In this document: positions 12,362 through 23,510 of the stretch, in pieces
Position numbering within the stretch: position 1 is the stretch's first letter
How the letters are laid out: each line of letters begins with the position of its first letter
Assembly (NCBI GenBank): GCA_039566865.1
Contig: CM076948.1
Span: forward strand, 10,117,001-10,181,000
DNA: 64,000 nucleotides
Direction of reading: 5' to 3'
Source of the DNA: Aurelia coerulea
Taxonomy: Eukaryota; Cnidaria; Scyphozoa; Semaeostomeae; Ulmaridae
Program-made: the position numbers and the translations under genes
The notes under the pieces: model-generated
The model's input: the letters and a program-made list of their open reading frames with translations, nothing else
Databases searched by the model: none
What the model was told of the DNA's origin: nothing

Positions 12362-14736
12362 CTCCACACTGTGATCCAGACAGGGAATTAATCCCAAAAA
12401 ATGAAAATACGAGTATACACTATTTGAGGGTTTCATCATGGCGAAGAGACATTGAGCTATTCGATAAAACAAAAATTTCTTAAATCCGACTCATAAATCC
12501 AGAGATATGATTTTTTAAAGTTTGACTAAATTGCGAACTGTTGTTTACATTGCAATTTCCGGCCTTTTGTTTGTGTTATCGTTGAAAAGCCATACATTCA
12601 AGTTCTTGTAACTCTTCAGCAAATGCACCGATTTTTTGAAACTTTTTTTTATTTTACAGATAAACACCTAAGCTATCTAAAAATACAAAGATATTTGCAA
12701 AATCTCAAGTTGGTATATCAATATTTGTCAAAATGGTGTATGACCTTTTTAAGCACAAAAACCAGGCAAATTATCAAAATTCCGTTTGTTATAGTGAAAA
12801 CAAAAAATCTAACTAAATCTAACTCTTCAAAAAAAATATCACAATTGAATATGATGTCTTGAGAGAATTTCTACCAAAGGATTCGTACAGCTTCGTACAG
12901 GAAAAAAAGTTATCACACATTTGGTATGATAGGCCCTTTTGGTTTAACGTTGATTTTTTGGCAATGATTTTTGGCTTTGTACTTGGTTGAACTGTTCCGC
13001 ATACGAACAGTGTTTATGCAAACTACTTTCAACTATCTTAGCTTTACTTGAGTAAAGCTTGTGTCTCTAAAGTATTTAGTTTTTGGTCGATAATCTAATT
13101 CTCATTGTACATGTCCTTGATAAGGCCTCTTCTCGGTTTAGTGCATCGATCACCTCACTTTAATGATAATTGACTGCCTGATCTTGGTCGGCTACGTTTT
13201 TTAACTCGTTCATCTACTTCATCACTGAACACTCTTTCTTTTACACGCCAGGCTTCATCCTTGACTTTAACTTGATACAATTTTTGGAGTAATAATTGAA
13301 TTTTATATGCGTCTTCCTTCAGCCCCCCTTTCCTCTATCAGTTTATCAGCTAGATCCTTAAATTTCGCAGTATATTTCGTGTTCTACTTTGTACTTTTAT
13401 CCTTTAAATCACCGTTTTCAACTATGAAATCATAAAGCTCGCCATTCGTTGTGATAAACATGATTGATTTTGTGACACATAGCTATTGGAATGGTTTAAA
13501 GACTACAGGCCAGCAGTTTTGTGTTTTAACAGTCATTTTTTTATTTTGTGGTAGGAACTGACTTGGAAATTAACATAGAAAAAATTCTGCTTCTCAATGA
13601 GGCATGTGAAACATACAGGCTTGGCTTGGGTCAGTCATAGTTACGAGAAAAATTTTTTTTTTATTGTTTTGCAGTTTCATATCAGTTTATGTAAAGTTGC
13701 GTCATCCTGTAATTTGAGCACTCCCTGCATCCCATATACAGTATGGTGAGCTGTAGACACTCTCTATGCGTACTATCAAAGTTTAAAAGTTGAATATATA
13801 TTTTGAAATAACGAGGTAAAGTTGCCTTGCCTTAAACAAAGAGGCATTTAAGGCGAATAAGTGAATGGAAAAGTAGTGATAGGGGAATGTAGGCAGTAGT
13901 TATGTTCCAATAAAAGTCGCCACAAGCATATCCGGACTATTGACGCCTCTTCCCTACCATATCGAAGCCCTTGAAGACTCAGTTAACATTTCCATTGACT
14001 ATGGAATCAAGATAAAGATAAAAACCGAGTCGACAGACAAGAAGCATGAAAATGTTATACCAGAACAAGATCTTTATTAACAGTTGGTCGTCAAGGTTTC
14101 AGTGAGTATAGTGAGTACGACCATAACCAAACACAAACTGAAAAGGACCTACCATACCAAATGTGTGATAACTTTTTTTCCTGTACGAAGCTGTACGAAT
14201 CCTTTGGCAAAAATTCTCTCAAGACATCATATTCAATTTTGATATTTTTTTCGAAGAGTTAGATTTAGTTATTTTTTTGTTTTCAGTATAACAGACGGAA
14301 TGTTGATAGTTTGCCTGGTTTTCGTGCTTAAAAAGGTCATACGCCATTTTGACAAATATTGATATACCAACTTGAGATTTAAAAAAAAAGCTTTGTATTT
14401 TTAGATAGCTTAGGTGTTTATATGTAAGACGAAAAAAAAGTTTCAAAAAATTGGTGCATTTATTGTAGAGATACAAGAACTTGAATTTCTGGGTTTTCAA
14501 CGATACAACAAACAAAAGGCCGGAAATTGCAATGTAAACAACAGTTCGCAATTTAGTCAAACTTTAAAAAATCATATCTCTGGATTTATAAGATGGATTT
14601 AAGAAATTTTTGTTTTATCGAATAGCTCAATGTCTCTTCGCCATGATGAAACCCTTAAATAGTGTATACTCGCATTTTCATTTTTTGGGATTAATTCCAC
14701 GATTTCTAAAGAGCTGGATCACAGTGCTCCAGTCAA
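12362..14736. repeat. Large foldback, about 590-bp arms and 1.2-kb loop
   Basis: The arm 12362-12945 is the reverse complement of 14145-14736, matching over long stretches (for example CTTCGTACAGGAAAAAAAGT near 12892). The terminal matching stretch begins with CACTGTGATCCAG. The loop carries a decayed ORF on the minus strand (13155-13461). Confidence 0.65.
13155..13461 (-). pseudogene. Decayed ORF carried in the foldback loop
   Basis: From an ATG at 13461 the minus strand reads MFITTNGELYDFIVENGDLK, then an in-frame TAG after DKSTK. It continues through KFKDLADKLIEERG, shifts frame at a C-run near 13325, and goes on with KIQLLLQKLYQVKVKDEAWR and KERVFSDEVDE to a basic KKRSRPRSGSQLSLK end. 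The charged, helical composition looks protein-coding. With one stop and one homopolymer frameshift it is a pseudogene of about 102 codons. The family is not recognised; it could be a captured host fragment or the element's own accessory ORF. Confidence 0.4.
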
Positions 14737-14950
14737 AATGCATTTACAAAAGTACACCAAGCCAAGCACAAATGAGCATCTTTTTATGCTCCCTTGGGCA
14801 TATACGATTGCTTGTTTCGTAATAATTTCGTGAGAGATTATGCAAAAAACATTTCATTCGAGCAATGAAGATTGCAAGATAGTCTATGTGTTAAAGCCTG
14901 CGGGACTTTTTTTGCTGATGAATAACTTTTCTCAAGCAGGTGTAATTTAA

Positions 14951-15822
14951 CCCTATCCAGACTAGGCTTTTTGAAACTTTGGGGAGACTAGGGGGGGCAC
15001 AAAGTGCCCCCCCCTGGTTTTTCATAGAATCATAAGTGCTAGAGACTTGAAACTTGGCACAAGTAACAAACATGATAAGGCAAACAAGATGATGTGATTT
15101 GTTTTTGTTTATGTCACGTGATTAAGTGCTGACGTCAGCAAATGTTGCTAATTTGGGTGTAAAACCACATGTACTTTGTCACGTTGTATCTCCAAATTGA
15201 TAAAATATATCGATGTGATATTTGAAACATAGAGGGATTATATCCTTGTAATTCTTATTTTGAATTTTTTGCTTTGTAACGCTAATATTTTTGCTGATGT
15301 CAGCATTTATTTATTTTATACGAAAAAAAGAGCGATCTTTGTCTAAAATTGATTATAAATTACTTTTTTTAAAAATAGCAAAAAATGCTAAATATACATA
15401 AAAATACCTGCTGCATCATATTATGTCACTCATTTTTCTAAAAATGAACCATAACATGGTTTTTCGTCAGTACGCATGCGCAACAACCAATTGTTGATGA
15501 CGTCATCAAAAATCAATAAACTATATATCAAATGAAAGCTTATTTCAAGACGAGCTCAAAAATGTTTGTCTCATTGTCACAGAGCCAGTGGTTCCAAAGC
15601 TATGACTTAAACGGTAATTTTTTTGCGGAGCACTCAATTTAAAGTCATGTGTTATCCCCCGGAATCAGTGTCAAAATTTTTGAAATAGACATGAAAATAT
15701 GTATCATAGATAGAAACTAAAAGTCACAAAAAAGCTAGACTATTGAAGAGATACTGGATGAGCTGTGTGAAAAAGTTTACTAGGGGGGGGGCACTTTGTG
15801 CCCCCCCCTAGTCTGGATAGGG
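14951..15822. mobile_element. piggyBac-like MITE with perfect TTAA target duplication
   Basis: TTAA|CCCTATCCAGACTAG at the left and CTAGTCTGGATAGGG|TTAA at the right. Just inside each end lies a G-run/CACAAAGTG-type loop/C-run hairpin (14989-15015 and 15783-15810). Inside are TGCTGACGTCAGCA (15127-15140), TTGATGACGTCATCAA (15494-15509) and CACGTG near 15115. There is no coding frame. It is nested in the MITE 11978-16206. Confidence 0.75.
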
Positions 15823-16589
15823 TTAAAGTTTTTGTAGAATCAAGAAAGTGGTCTCTTCGGGGCTAAATTCTTGAATCTGATTGTAAAGTTCAGAGTCAGA
15901 TTTCTGCTAAAATGTGTTCCTAAGCACGAGGTTTCTTGTTTGTACTTGGCTTTGATTGAGGAGATTCCACAGCACAGCGAGTTAACAGCTTAGGCCAAAC
16001 CTCAAAATCTCTGGTTTGGAGTAGGAGGCAAATTTGGACTTTCAAGATTAATATTCCAACTCTTGATGCACCAATATCAACAAATAAGGTATCAATCTTC
16101 AAGTTAACTATCTAACAGTACTTCAAAACTTATCAGGGATCGATTCGACTTAAATTCTTATCGCTAGCCCCAAACAAATCTGTTACCTTTTTTTTGGGAC
16201 ACCCGGTATATGCAAGACAACGTTCACATTTAATAGGAAAATCTATCGTTTCTCGTCCGAAACGCTCAGTCTCTGTAACATTTTGGAAAGAAGCGGGCGA
16301 TTTCACGATAGTTTCTAATGTTCGAAAAGTCCAAATTTCTGCTATGAGACTAAGACTGCGTTCACACGATGCCAGCACATTTTGAAAACGGTGAACAATA
16401 TGACGGTAGCAAAATTTGAGCTAGCTTTCACACGATACCGTTTTCAAAGTGCTCCGTTATCAAAATATACCGTTTTCAAAATCTGCCGGCCAAAAATGTG
16501 CCGTTTTGGTGTGAACGAGAGGCCTATCCGTCACATTTTTCACAGTTTTCAAAAAGGGGCGGCATCGTGTGAATTGAACAGCATAGGAA

Positions 16590-16835
16590 TCATTCGTCGT
16601 ACATAGCCGATCGCTCGTGGCTCATGGTCAAAACCGCCAAAGCCTCATTTTCACGGACCAGTCAGACGGCTAAAAAGCGAGGGAGACAAAAGAAACCCAT
16701 GAAGATTTTCCTAAATTTTACCTACCTTCATAAAACGCAGCCAGGACAAAAAACTGCTTGAGATTTCCCGAATTTTTTTAAAGCAATCTACTCTCCAGAT
16801 GTTTGGGAGTACAAGTTTGGATGCCGGTTAAATAT
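16590..16835. repeat. Inverted copy of the 9358-9576 repeat
   Basis: Its reverse complement matches 9395-9576: CTCAAGCAGTTTTTTGTCCT, GAAGGTAGGTAAAATTTA and GAGGCTTTGGCGGTTT. An adjacent block (16340-16560) contains TGCGTTCACACGATGCC and its partial inverse TCGTGTGAATTG, probably another short TIR element. Confidence 0.5.
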
Positions 16836-16871
16836 CTTCAGGATTGGCGGAGTTATTGCCTCTCCAATTAA

Positions 16872-17640
16872 CAAAATCGGCGATTCTACATGGGGGGATG
16901 GGGGTTGGCACAAAAGGCCCTCAACCAAACTTTCTGTAATTGCTCTCAAACTAAGCGTGATAAAAGATTGGAACTTGTGTGACTTTTAATCAAATTTAAT
17001 ATTGCATTGAATCGATAGGTCATTGCCATAAAACTGGTCGCGTGACTATCACATGCCCATATTTGGCAACAAGTCTCTCAGAAAATAACTAAAGCATGCA
17101 TAACTTTTCTCGTACGCATCTGATTTCAATGCAATTAGAACCAATGAGTTTGTCTTTTTTGTATTTGCTGACATCAGAAAAATTTACGATATATGACGTC
17201 ATACTTATACATGACATCATATTTATGATAAACATGTGAAATAATTAGTACATTATGATCAAAATGGACTGATTAACGATTCTAGATTAATTTCATATCG
17301 TTTTTATTACTAAAAACTGATTTGCAATGCCGAAAGGAATCAGCTAATTTTTACTCAGAGTTTTTATGACAATAGAATTCCAAAAATAGAACTTTTGACA
17401 GTATCATATCAATAGCTTTTAAAGTTACCACTTTTTGTTGAAAATATTAAATTTTTAGGAGAAGAGCCAAAATCAGCAAATTTTCATAGCTCTTGCGTTG
17501 CCTAAAAGTCATAATTGCTTGGTAATCATGTGTACTAAGTTGCGCTACCATAGGCATTACGGTTGCTCAGAAAATCTTGGGGCTTTTTGCCCCCCCCCCC
17601 TGAGAAAGTGTGTTGCTTGATTTACCCATGTGGAGTAGGG
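16872..17640. mobile_element. TTAA-flanked element, diverged ends
   Basis: The right end is CCATGTGGAGTAGGG|TTAA. A TTAA at 16868 is followed at a short distance by CTACATGGGGG, a partial inverse. A G/C-run hairpin with GGGGCTTTTTGCCCCC lies at 17580. TGACGTCA lies at 17194-17201. The left boundary is uncertain. Confidence 0.4.
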
Positions 17641-17940
17641 TTAATGAACTAATATATTAAACTAATGTTATATCACTTCAGAGGAAGAGGCACCCAGCCT
17701 ATCCTGTTGTGTTTAGCTCAGCTAAAAGTCAAGGTCAGTCCATGAGCGTTGCTAATTGTGAGATGTATGGTTGTAATCGCGCACGGTAAGATGCTAACAG
17801 AACGGTCCAATCAGCGAAATCCTAGTATCAGCAAAAGGAAAATCAGATCCATTAGCCTAATTTGAAATGATGTTTACACAAATCCACACCTTTCCATGGG
17901 AGAGGGGGTAACTGAAGATTTCATGGTACAGGATTGTACC

Positions 17941-18508
17941 ATTCAAAACCTATCAGTACCATCCATAAATTCCGGAAACAAATCCGAAAAGCATGCCCAT
18001 AAATCCAGGAAAGGCGAAAGATTATACAAAGAAATCTAAAAAAGTGAAAAATTATACCCTCAAAATGTTCTTTTACCAAAAATCATACCCATAAATCCGC
18101 ATTCTATCATAAAAGGGTACCCTAAATATGGCACAACCCCGTACCATGGAGTACATAACTAGCACTCTCTGGACATTTTTTAAGTTTCTAAGGAAGAGTA
18201 AAATCTTTGAAGCAAAAGTTACCTATTCAAAACCTATCAGTACCATCCATAAATTCCGGAAACAAATCCGAAAAGCATGCCCATAAATCCAGGAAAGGCG
18301 AAAGATTATACAAAGAAATCTAAAAAAGTGAAAAATTATACCCTCAAAATGTTCTTTTACCAAAAATCATACCCATAAATCCGCATTCTATCATAAAAGG
18401 GTACCCTAAATATGGCACAACCCCGTACCATGGAGTACATAACTAGCACTCTCTGGACATTTTTTAAGTTTCTAAGGAAGAGTAAAATCTTTGAAGCAAA
18501 AGTTACAA
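17941..18508 (+). repeat. Perfect 284-bp tandem duplication
   Basis: The block beginning ATTCAAAACCTATCAGTACC at 17941 is repeated from 18225 with no difference that I can find over about 282 bp. Only the junction bases differ. This is either a very recent duplication or an assembly duplication. Confidence 0.8.
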
Positions 18509-18509
18509 A

Positions 18510-20265
18510 AAGCTTTCTAAATAAAGAAGGCAACTTCTCAATGTAAAATGGTCATTCAATATTTATGAGACTTACATTCATCTGGTCCTTGCGCAAACAT
18601 TTCGAAGCAACAACTCATTGCTGAATGTTTTTTTCAAGTTCTTCTCCAAAGATTTTTCAAGAGCAGTATTAGTTGCGATAGTCATATACTGGGTGGCCCC
18701 GATGCCATTTTTCGATCCTTTTATACGAAGCCATAAGAACTTTCTAAAGGAGAGCTTGCTAAGTGATTTCCCCTCGGCATGCCAGGGGAGGCTCACATCG
18801 CTTTTTTGCAACTTTTTGCCGATTTAACCATCGCTAATGATTTCATTGATCTCTCATTGCTATTTTTCGGTATTTCTCGACTCCAAGCTTTCTGTTACAT
18901 TTTGATCCGATATTTGAGCATACTCCGCAAAAAAGCACTGATTTCTGCTTCAAAATACATGCTGTAAATGCCTCAAATTTGCCGCATAGTATATCTATTA
19001 GAGAAGCATTAGCTTTGAGACGCCAAAGAGCGCGGAGGGTTCTTCCATTCTCCCAAATTTTAGTAGGTGCGATGGTAGGTGCCTTGGCGCTGTGTTATGT
19101 GAAAGGGAATTCCCAGTGGCTAAATAATGTCAGTCCGTCACCAGTCAGTGACGACAAGATTTTGAAAATCATCATATTTCTATGATATTATGTAGTGTTG
19201 CAGAAAGCCCGATTTTTCACCGTAGGGTCCCATGTACTTTTCAATATTTTCTCAAACTTTTCGCACACTGTTGCCTCTTAATGCCTTATTTTCCTTGAAC
19301 TCTGCATGTTTGATAACACAACCTCATATGAATACTGTTCCATGTTCGCAAAACGTTCTTCCATGTTCACAAATGCTCAGTGGTCAATATGATGATGACC
19401 TTTGTGTTATGATGCACATATCGGCATATATTCCTTGAGAGTTGCATCTCTTTTCCGATGGAAAAGCCTACTTGATGGGTTCTCCCGTTTATGAAAGGTA
19501 TCAAAATCCCTAACTCAAACTTTGGGGGACATAAGTTACCCTCAGCAAATTTAATGAAATGTCTTGTCGTCAGTTCGCAAGATAGAGAGCTGAAACTTGG
19601 TAAATTTTTCTAACTTTAAGAGGCTGACTGAACATTGAAAACTTTTTCTAAAAACTTCTGACTGCGATCACATGATCAACGCCTTTTCCACACGTAGTCA
19701 ACTGGAAAAGGAAAAAAGGGCATTTTTTTTGCTATGATAATCAAAGATAACTGAGAATACCATCATTCGATACAGAGCTTTTTAGAAAGGCTTTCAGAGG
19801 ATGTACAGTTTTAAGTTAATTTTAATGATGGCAGAAATTTTCAATTAATAAATGATATCTATATGACGTCATGTACCTGATAATGAATGTCATACCGGAT
19901 GTCCAAAAGAGCAACAGATTTATAAAACTATGACGTATGCTGTTTCAAATTAATAATCAAATAAATTCAACTATCTTAGATATCAAAAACAAAATCAACT
20001 CACAAAATGTACACATAAAGGGAGAGGCATTGCTGCTTGGTGTTATGATATGACACACTGGCTGAGTCGAAAATGCGCGCCGACGTCTGGCACATAAAAC
20101 AAGTAATATAATTAATCAAGCCATTTTAAAGGGCCATACACTACCCCACAGCAAAAGGTCCCACCAAGATGCAAAGGTCCACACCACCGTATAAGGGGAG
20201 ACCCAGGCCAGCACCCATGCCACAGGGTAAGCCACACAATCGAATAGCTTTTAAAATCTTATTGC
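18510..20265. other. Unannotated region with decayed repeat pieces
   Basis: No supported gene. A lone MITE-like end TACCGGATGTCC lies near 19893. A TGACGTCA at 19864, close to text shared with the TTAA elements, suggests an old copy. Short ORFs (18578-18811, 18979-19185) show no domain. Confidence 0.35.
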
Positions 20266-20494
20266 ACAATCCCAGCTTGACCATGTGTGCCGTGCACTTG
20301 TCGAAAATCATCTGCGATACGCTAATGTTATCTGGGGGAGTCTTCCTAAATCAAAATTGAATACCCTCCAACGTCTACAGGACAGAGCTCGTTCGATTAT
20401 TGATAAGGCCAGACTAAAAGACAATTGATCTCACAATTGGTTGACCGTTGAACTACTAATAAACTCTGATCGATCAGTTATGACAAACAAAATA

Positions 20495-21899
20495 CAGGGT
20501 GTCTCATAAAAATTGTTCGACGTTGGATTAAATGTTGAAAAATAACGATGAAAGGTATAGACTCCTGGTTAGATATCCCTGTTCCTCAGATTTTAAATTA
20601 ACTTTAGACGCCAAAATCTTGCGAATCCGCTAAGAATTCACGGAGTTACAAGCTTTTGAAGTTCAAATATGTGCGAAAGCTGAAACCAGACGCCCCTAAC
20701 TGACTTGTTTTCCAAAAAGACGTTCTAAAATTGAGGTAAAAGAAGGCTGTCCAATGTTTTACCTCTCTTCAATACCAGAGCAAACCACACAAGACTTCCA
20801 AAGTTATCTAATTCTTGTAACCGTTGCCAAAATTTACTTAAGACTGCACGTATTTAAAAACACGGAATGAAAACTTAATCAATGAGAGATGGGCCAATTC
20901 TAAATTGTGCTGACCAGGATTCCTCCAAGCATCCATAACCTTGATTCAATGTTATAGAAAGCTAGTTGATCGATAGTGATTTTCAAATTCCATTTGATTT
21001 GCTTTGAATAACCGAGATTCTACTTTTCCCAAAATAAGTAGAATCAAATAAGTAAAACAAATGAGTCGGTCTCAGCAAACTAAATTTCCATAAATTCAAG
21101 CACAATTTCAGGGACACCGTAAACCCAATGTGCCCAACGAATGACGGTATAGAGGACACGGAGCACTTTCTGTTGTTTTGCCCTTCATTTGTTATTCAAC
21201 GACGAGATCTTCTCGCTGGAGTTTCGGTAGTATTACGACCATTTGTAGAAATCAATAGCCTTTCTAACGACGTCCTTGTACAACTTTTGTTATATGGTGA
21301 TAAAGACCTCTCTAATGACGTTAATAAAAGTATACTCGAACTTTCATCCACAAAACAGGTCGGTTTGTTTAAGATAAGTCAAACCTTTGTTTCACGCCAC
21401 ACAGCCACAAAGTCCTTTTCTTTTTGTTTCTATTTCCGTTTGTTTGTATTTATCAGTAACCATCGTTTATATGTAGCTGTTTTTGTAAATGTAGATTTAG
21501 GTGTAACTTTAGTTAAATGTTCTCTATGTAATGACTCTGGGATAGTCATGGGTTCTTGCTTCCCGGGTTATCATCCTTGTTATGTAGTTAAGTAGTTTGT
21601 AAGTATAGTCTTAAGTACCTCATTCTTGTAAATCTTTATATTGAATATAAAAAAAAAAAAAAAAAAAAGATTCTACTTTCACTAAATATGCAATTTAGGG
21701 GCGTCTGGTTTCAGCTTTCGCTCAAACTTGAACTTCGAACGCTCGTAATTCCGTGAATATTTAGCCTATTTGCTAGTTTCTGGTGTCTAAAATTAATTTA
21801 AAATCTCAGCAATATGGTTATGTTAACAGGGAGCCCATTCACTATTTCGTAATTTTTTTATATTTAATCAAACGTCGAACAATTTTTTGGGACACCCTG
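20495..21899. mobile_element. Palindromic MITE (TA duplication) inside a LINE
   Basis: Left end TA|CAGGGTGTCTCATAAAAATT and right end AATTTTTTGGGACACCCTG|TA. The arms 20495-20705 and 21690-21899 are reverse complements that include TCGACGTT and CAGACGCCCCTAA. A LINE is inserted between the arms. Confidence 0.7.
21027..21667 (+). mobile_element. 5'-truncated LINE insertion with poly(A) and target duplication
   Basis: It is flanked by AGATTCTACTTT at 21015-21026 and 21668-21679, a 12-bp target-site duplication. It ends in an A-run of about 20. The coding part starting near 21128 reads CPTNDGIEDTEHFLLFC, the C-terminal zinc-knuckle-like motif of a non-LTR RT, and LLLYGDKDLSNDVNKSI. These features are the hallmark of target-primed reverse transcription. 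Confidence 0.75.
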
Positions 21900-22294
21900 T
21901 AGTCAACAGACAATGTCCCGAAAGCCTTTGGGACCCAGCATAGGACCCAGCACTCAAACTTCAAACATAATTTTGAGATACGATCAATCCAATGTGTCCA
22001 GTTAGTGATGGTATAGAAGATACGGCACACTTTTTGCTGCTCTGCAATTCTTTCAGAGAGCATAGATGCAGTCTTCACGCTGGTTTCAACGATATACTGG
22101 AAGCGTGCAGACATTCTGAGGGCTCAGATATCCATATGTTGTAACTTCTTCTGTACGGAAACAAAAAATTTGCCCTTGGAAGCCAACAAATCAATCTTAA
22201 ATTTAACAAAAGTATATTTCTGAAACAGAACGCTTTGGTTGAAAGTTACTGGAATCCCTGAATAGAGCACCCGAATCCCGAATCCCGAGTCTTA

Positions 22295-22560
22295 ATCGAA
22301 ACTATTCCGTTTTGTCAATACATTCTATTGTAGCTTCAAGAATGATTCGATTTGCCAAAACACTTGATTGAGAACTTCTAAATAAAACAGAGTGCACAGG
22401 GCATTTTGAATCTAAATCAAATTCGTGATATCTAAGCCTGGAATATCGGTGAGTTGACCAAAGAGATCTCCATGCATTGGACAAAACAGCAGGTGGCAGT
22501 GCAGGAAAAGTGCTGGTTATCTTTAATAGCGCATCCACACGCATAAATTAGGCGGAGGCA
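22295..22560 (-). pseudogene. Very decayed LINE C-terminal remnant (weak)
   Basis: The minus strand around 22480-22560 suggests a Cys/His block resembling the CTCN..HFFLHC motif of the LINE at 24719-25105, in several frames. Only a faint match. Confidence 0.3.
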
Positions 22561-22831
22561 GTCAAAATTATGCCGAAATCTGTGTTCATTTAAAGGACTA
22601 AATTACATTCGAAGTTTTGTCAGGCGTCTAGCTAATACCAACAATATCGTAAGCACCATAAATTTTAACAGTCATATAGTTGAAATTAACTTCTTTTTAA
22701 TGCTGCGAAGGATTCTGGATTTCTCACGTCACTATTAGGGAGATTAAATTTCGCGATTACATTTTGAAAATGTGTACTTGAAAAGCAAGCAGTACTGTAT
22801 CTATGCTCCTGTCACAGCAAGTGCCGCAGAG

Positions 22832-23439
22832 TACCGGGTGTCCCAAAAAAATGTATACGGATATGGTTGACTCCAGCGCTGTGAATTTAGCTTTAATCAA
22901 TGTCTAATCACTCTCAAAATGTTTCTCGATTGTTAACTTGAACATAGATACCTCATTTGATAGTATTGGTACTTTGGGAGCAGAAATATCAATCTTGAAA
23001 GCTCAAATTTGCCTCTTCCTGCAAACCAGAGCTTTAGCCTTTTGGCCTAAGCAATTTCTTAAGACACAGCGTATAAATCAACAATAGCCTTGATAAAATT
23101 TGAGCAATATTAGGTCTTGTGTTATTCTGTTTTCCAGAATTCACCCCTAGTCACCCATTGGGAAGCTTCTTAATTTTTCATTTATTTCAGTTCTAAATTT
23201 CGATGTGATTCAGGAATTTGCTTAGGCCAAAAGGCCAAAACTCTGGTTTGCAAGAGGACGCAAATTTTAGCTTTTAAGATTGATATTTCTGCCCTCAAAA
23301 CACCAATACCAACAACCGAGGTATCTATGTTCAAGTTAACTATCGAGAAACATTTTGAGAGTAATTAGCCAATTGATTAAATCTAAATTCACTTCGCTGG
23401 AGTCAACCAAATCTGTATACATTTTTTTGGGACACCCGG
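22832..23439. mobile_element. Palindromic MITE, TA|CCGGGTGTCCC family
   Basis: Ends are TA|CCGGGTGTCCCAAAAAAA and TTTTTTTGGGACACCCGG|TA (608 bp). The two halves are reverse complements, for example GGTTGACTCCAGCG near 22863 and CGCTGGAGTCAACC near 23394. The same family lies at 47741-48340 and 52542-53092. It is non-coding and probably mobilised by a Tc1/mariner transposase (inference from TA and the ends). Confidence 0.8.
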
Positions 23440-23510
23440 TACTTAGTTTGCTCAAGTCTCTTTGTGAGATCTAATCTTAAGGTAACTCTGCTTTCCGCTC
23501 TAGTGCACAG

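Larger units (their letters stand above)
11978..16206. mobile_element. Long palindromic TA-flanked MITE with nested insertions
   Basis: Ends are TA|CCGGGTGTCC and GGACACCCGG|TA. The outer arms, about 11978-12290 and 15885-16206, are diverged reverse complements that share sequence with the smaller MITEs at 22832, 47741 and 52542. The TA duplication and palindromic form suggest Tc1/mariner-type mobilisation. A foldback (12362-14736) and a TTAA element (14951-15822) are inserted inside. No transposase is seen. Confidence 0.65.
20283..22240 (+). pseudogene. LINE RT C-terminal fragment split by a MITE
   Basis: Before the MITE the plus strand reads ENHLRYANVIWGSLPKSKLN, LQRLQDRARSIIDKARLKDN and SDRSVMTNKI. 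After it the text resumes as VNRQCPESLWDPA and later INPMCPVSDGIEDTAHFLLL. This is the familiar C-terminal part of a non-LTR RT, including its cysteine/histidine motif. The MITE 20495-21899 sits between TA dinucleotides in the middle. Several stops make it non-functional. Confidence 0.65.
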
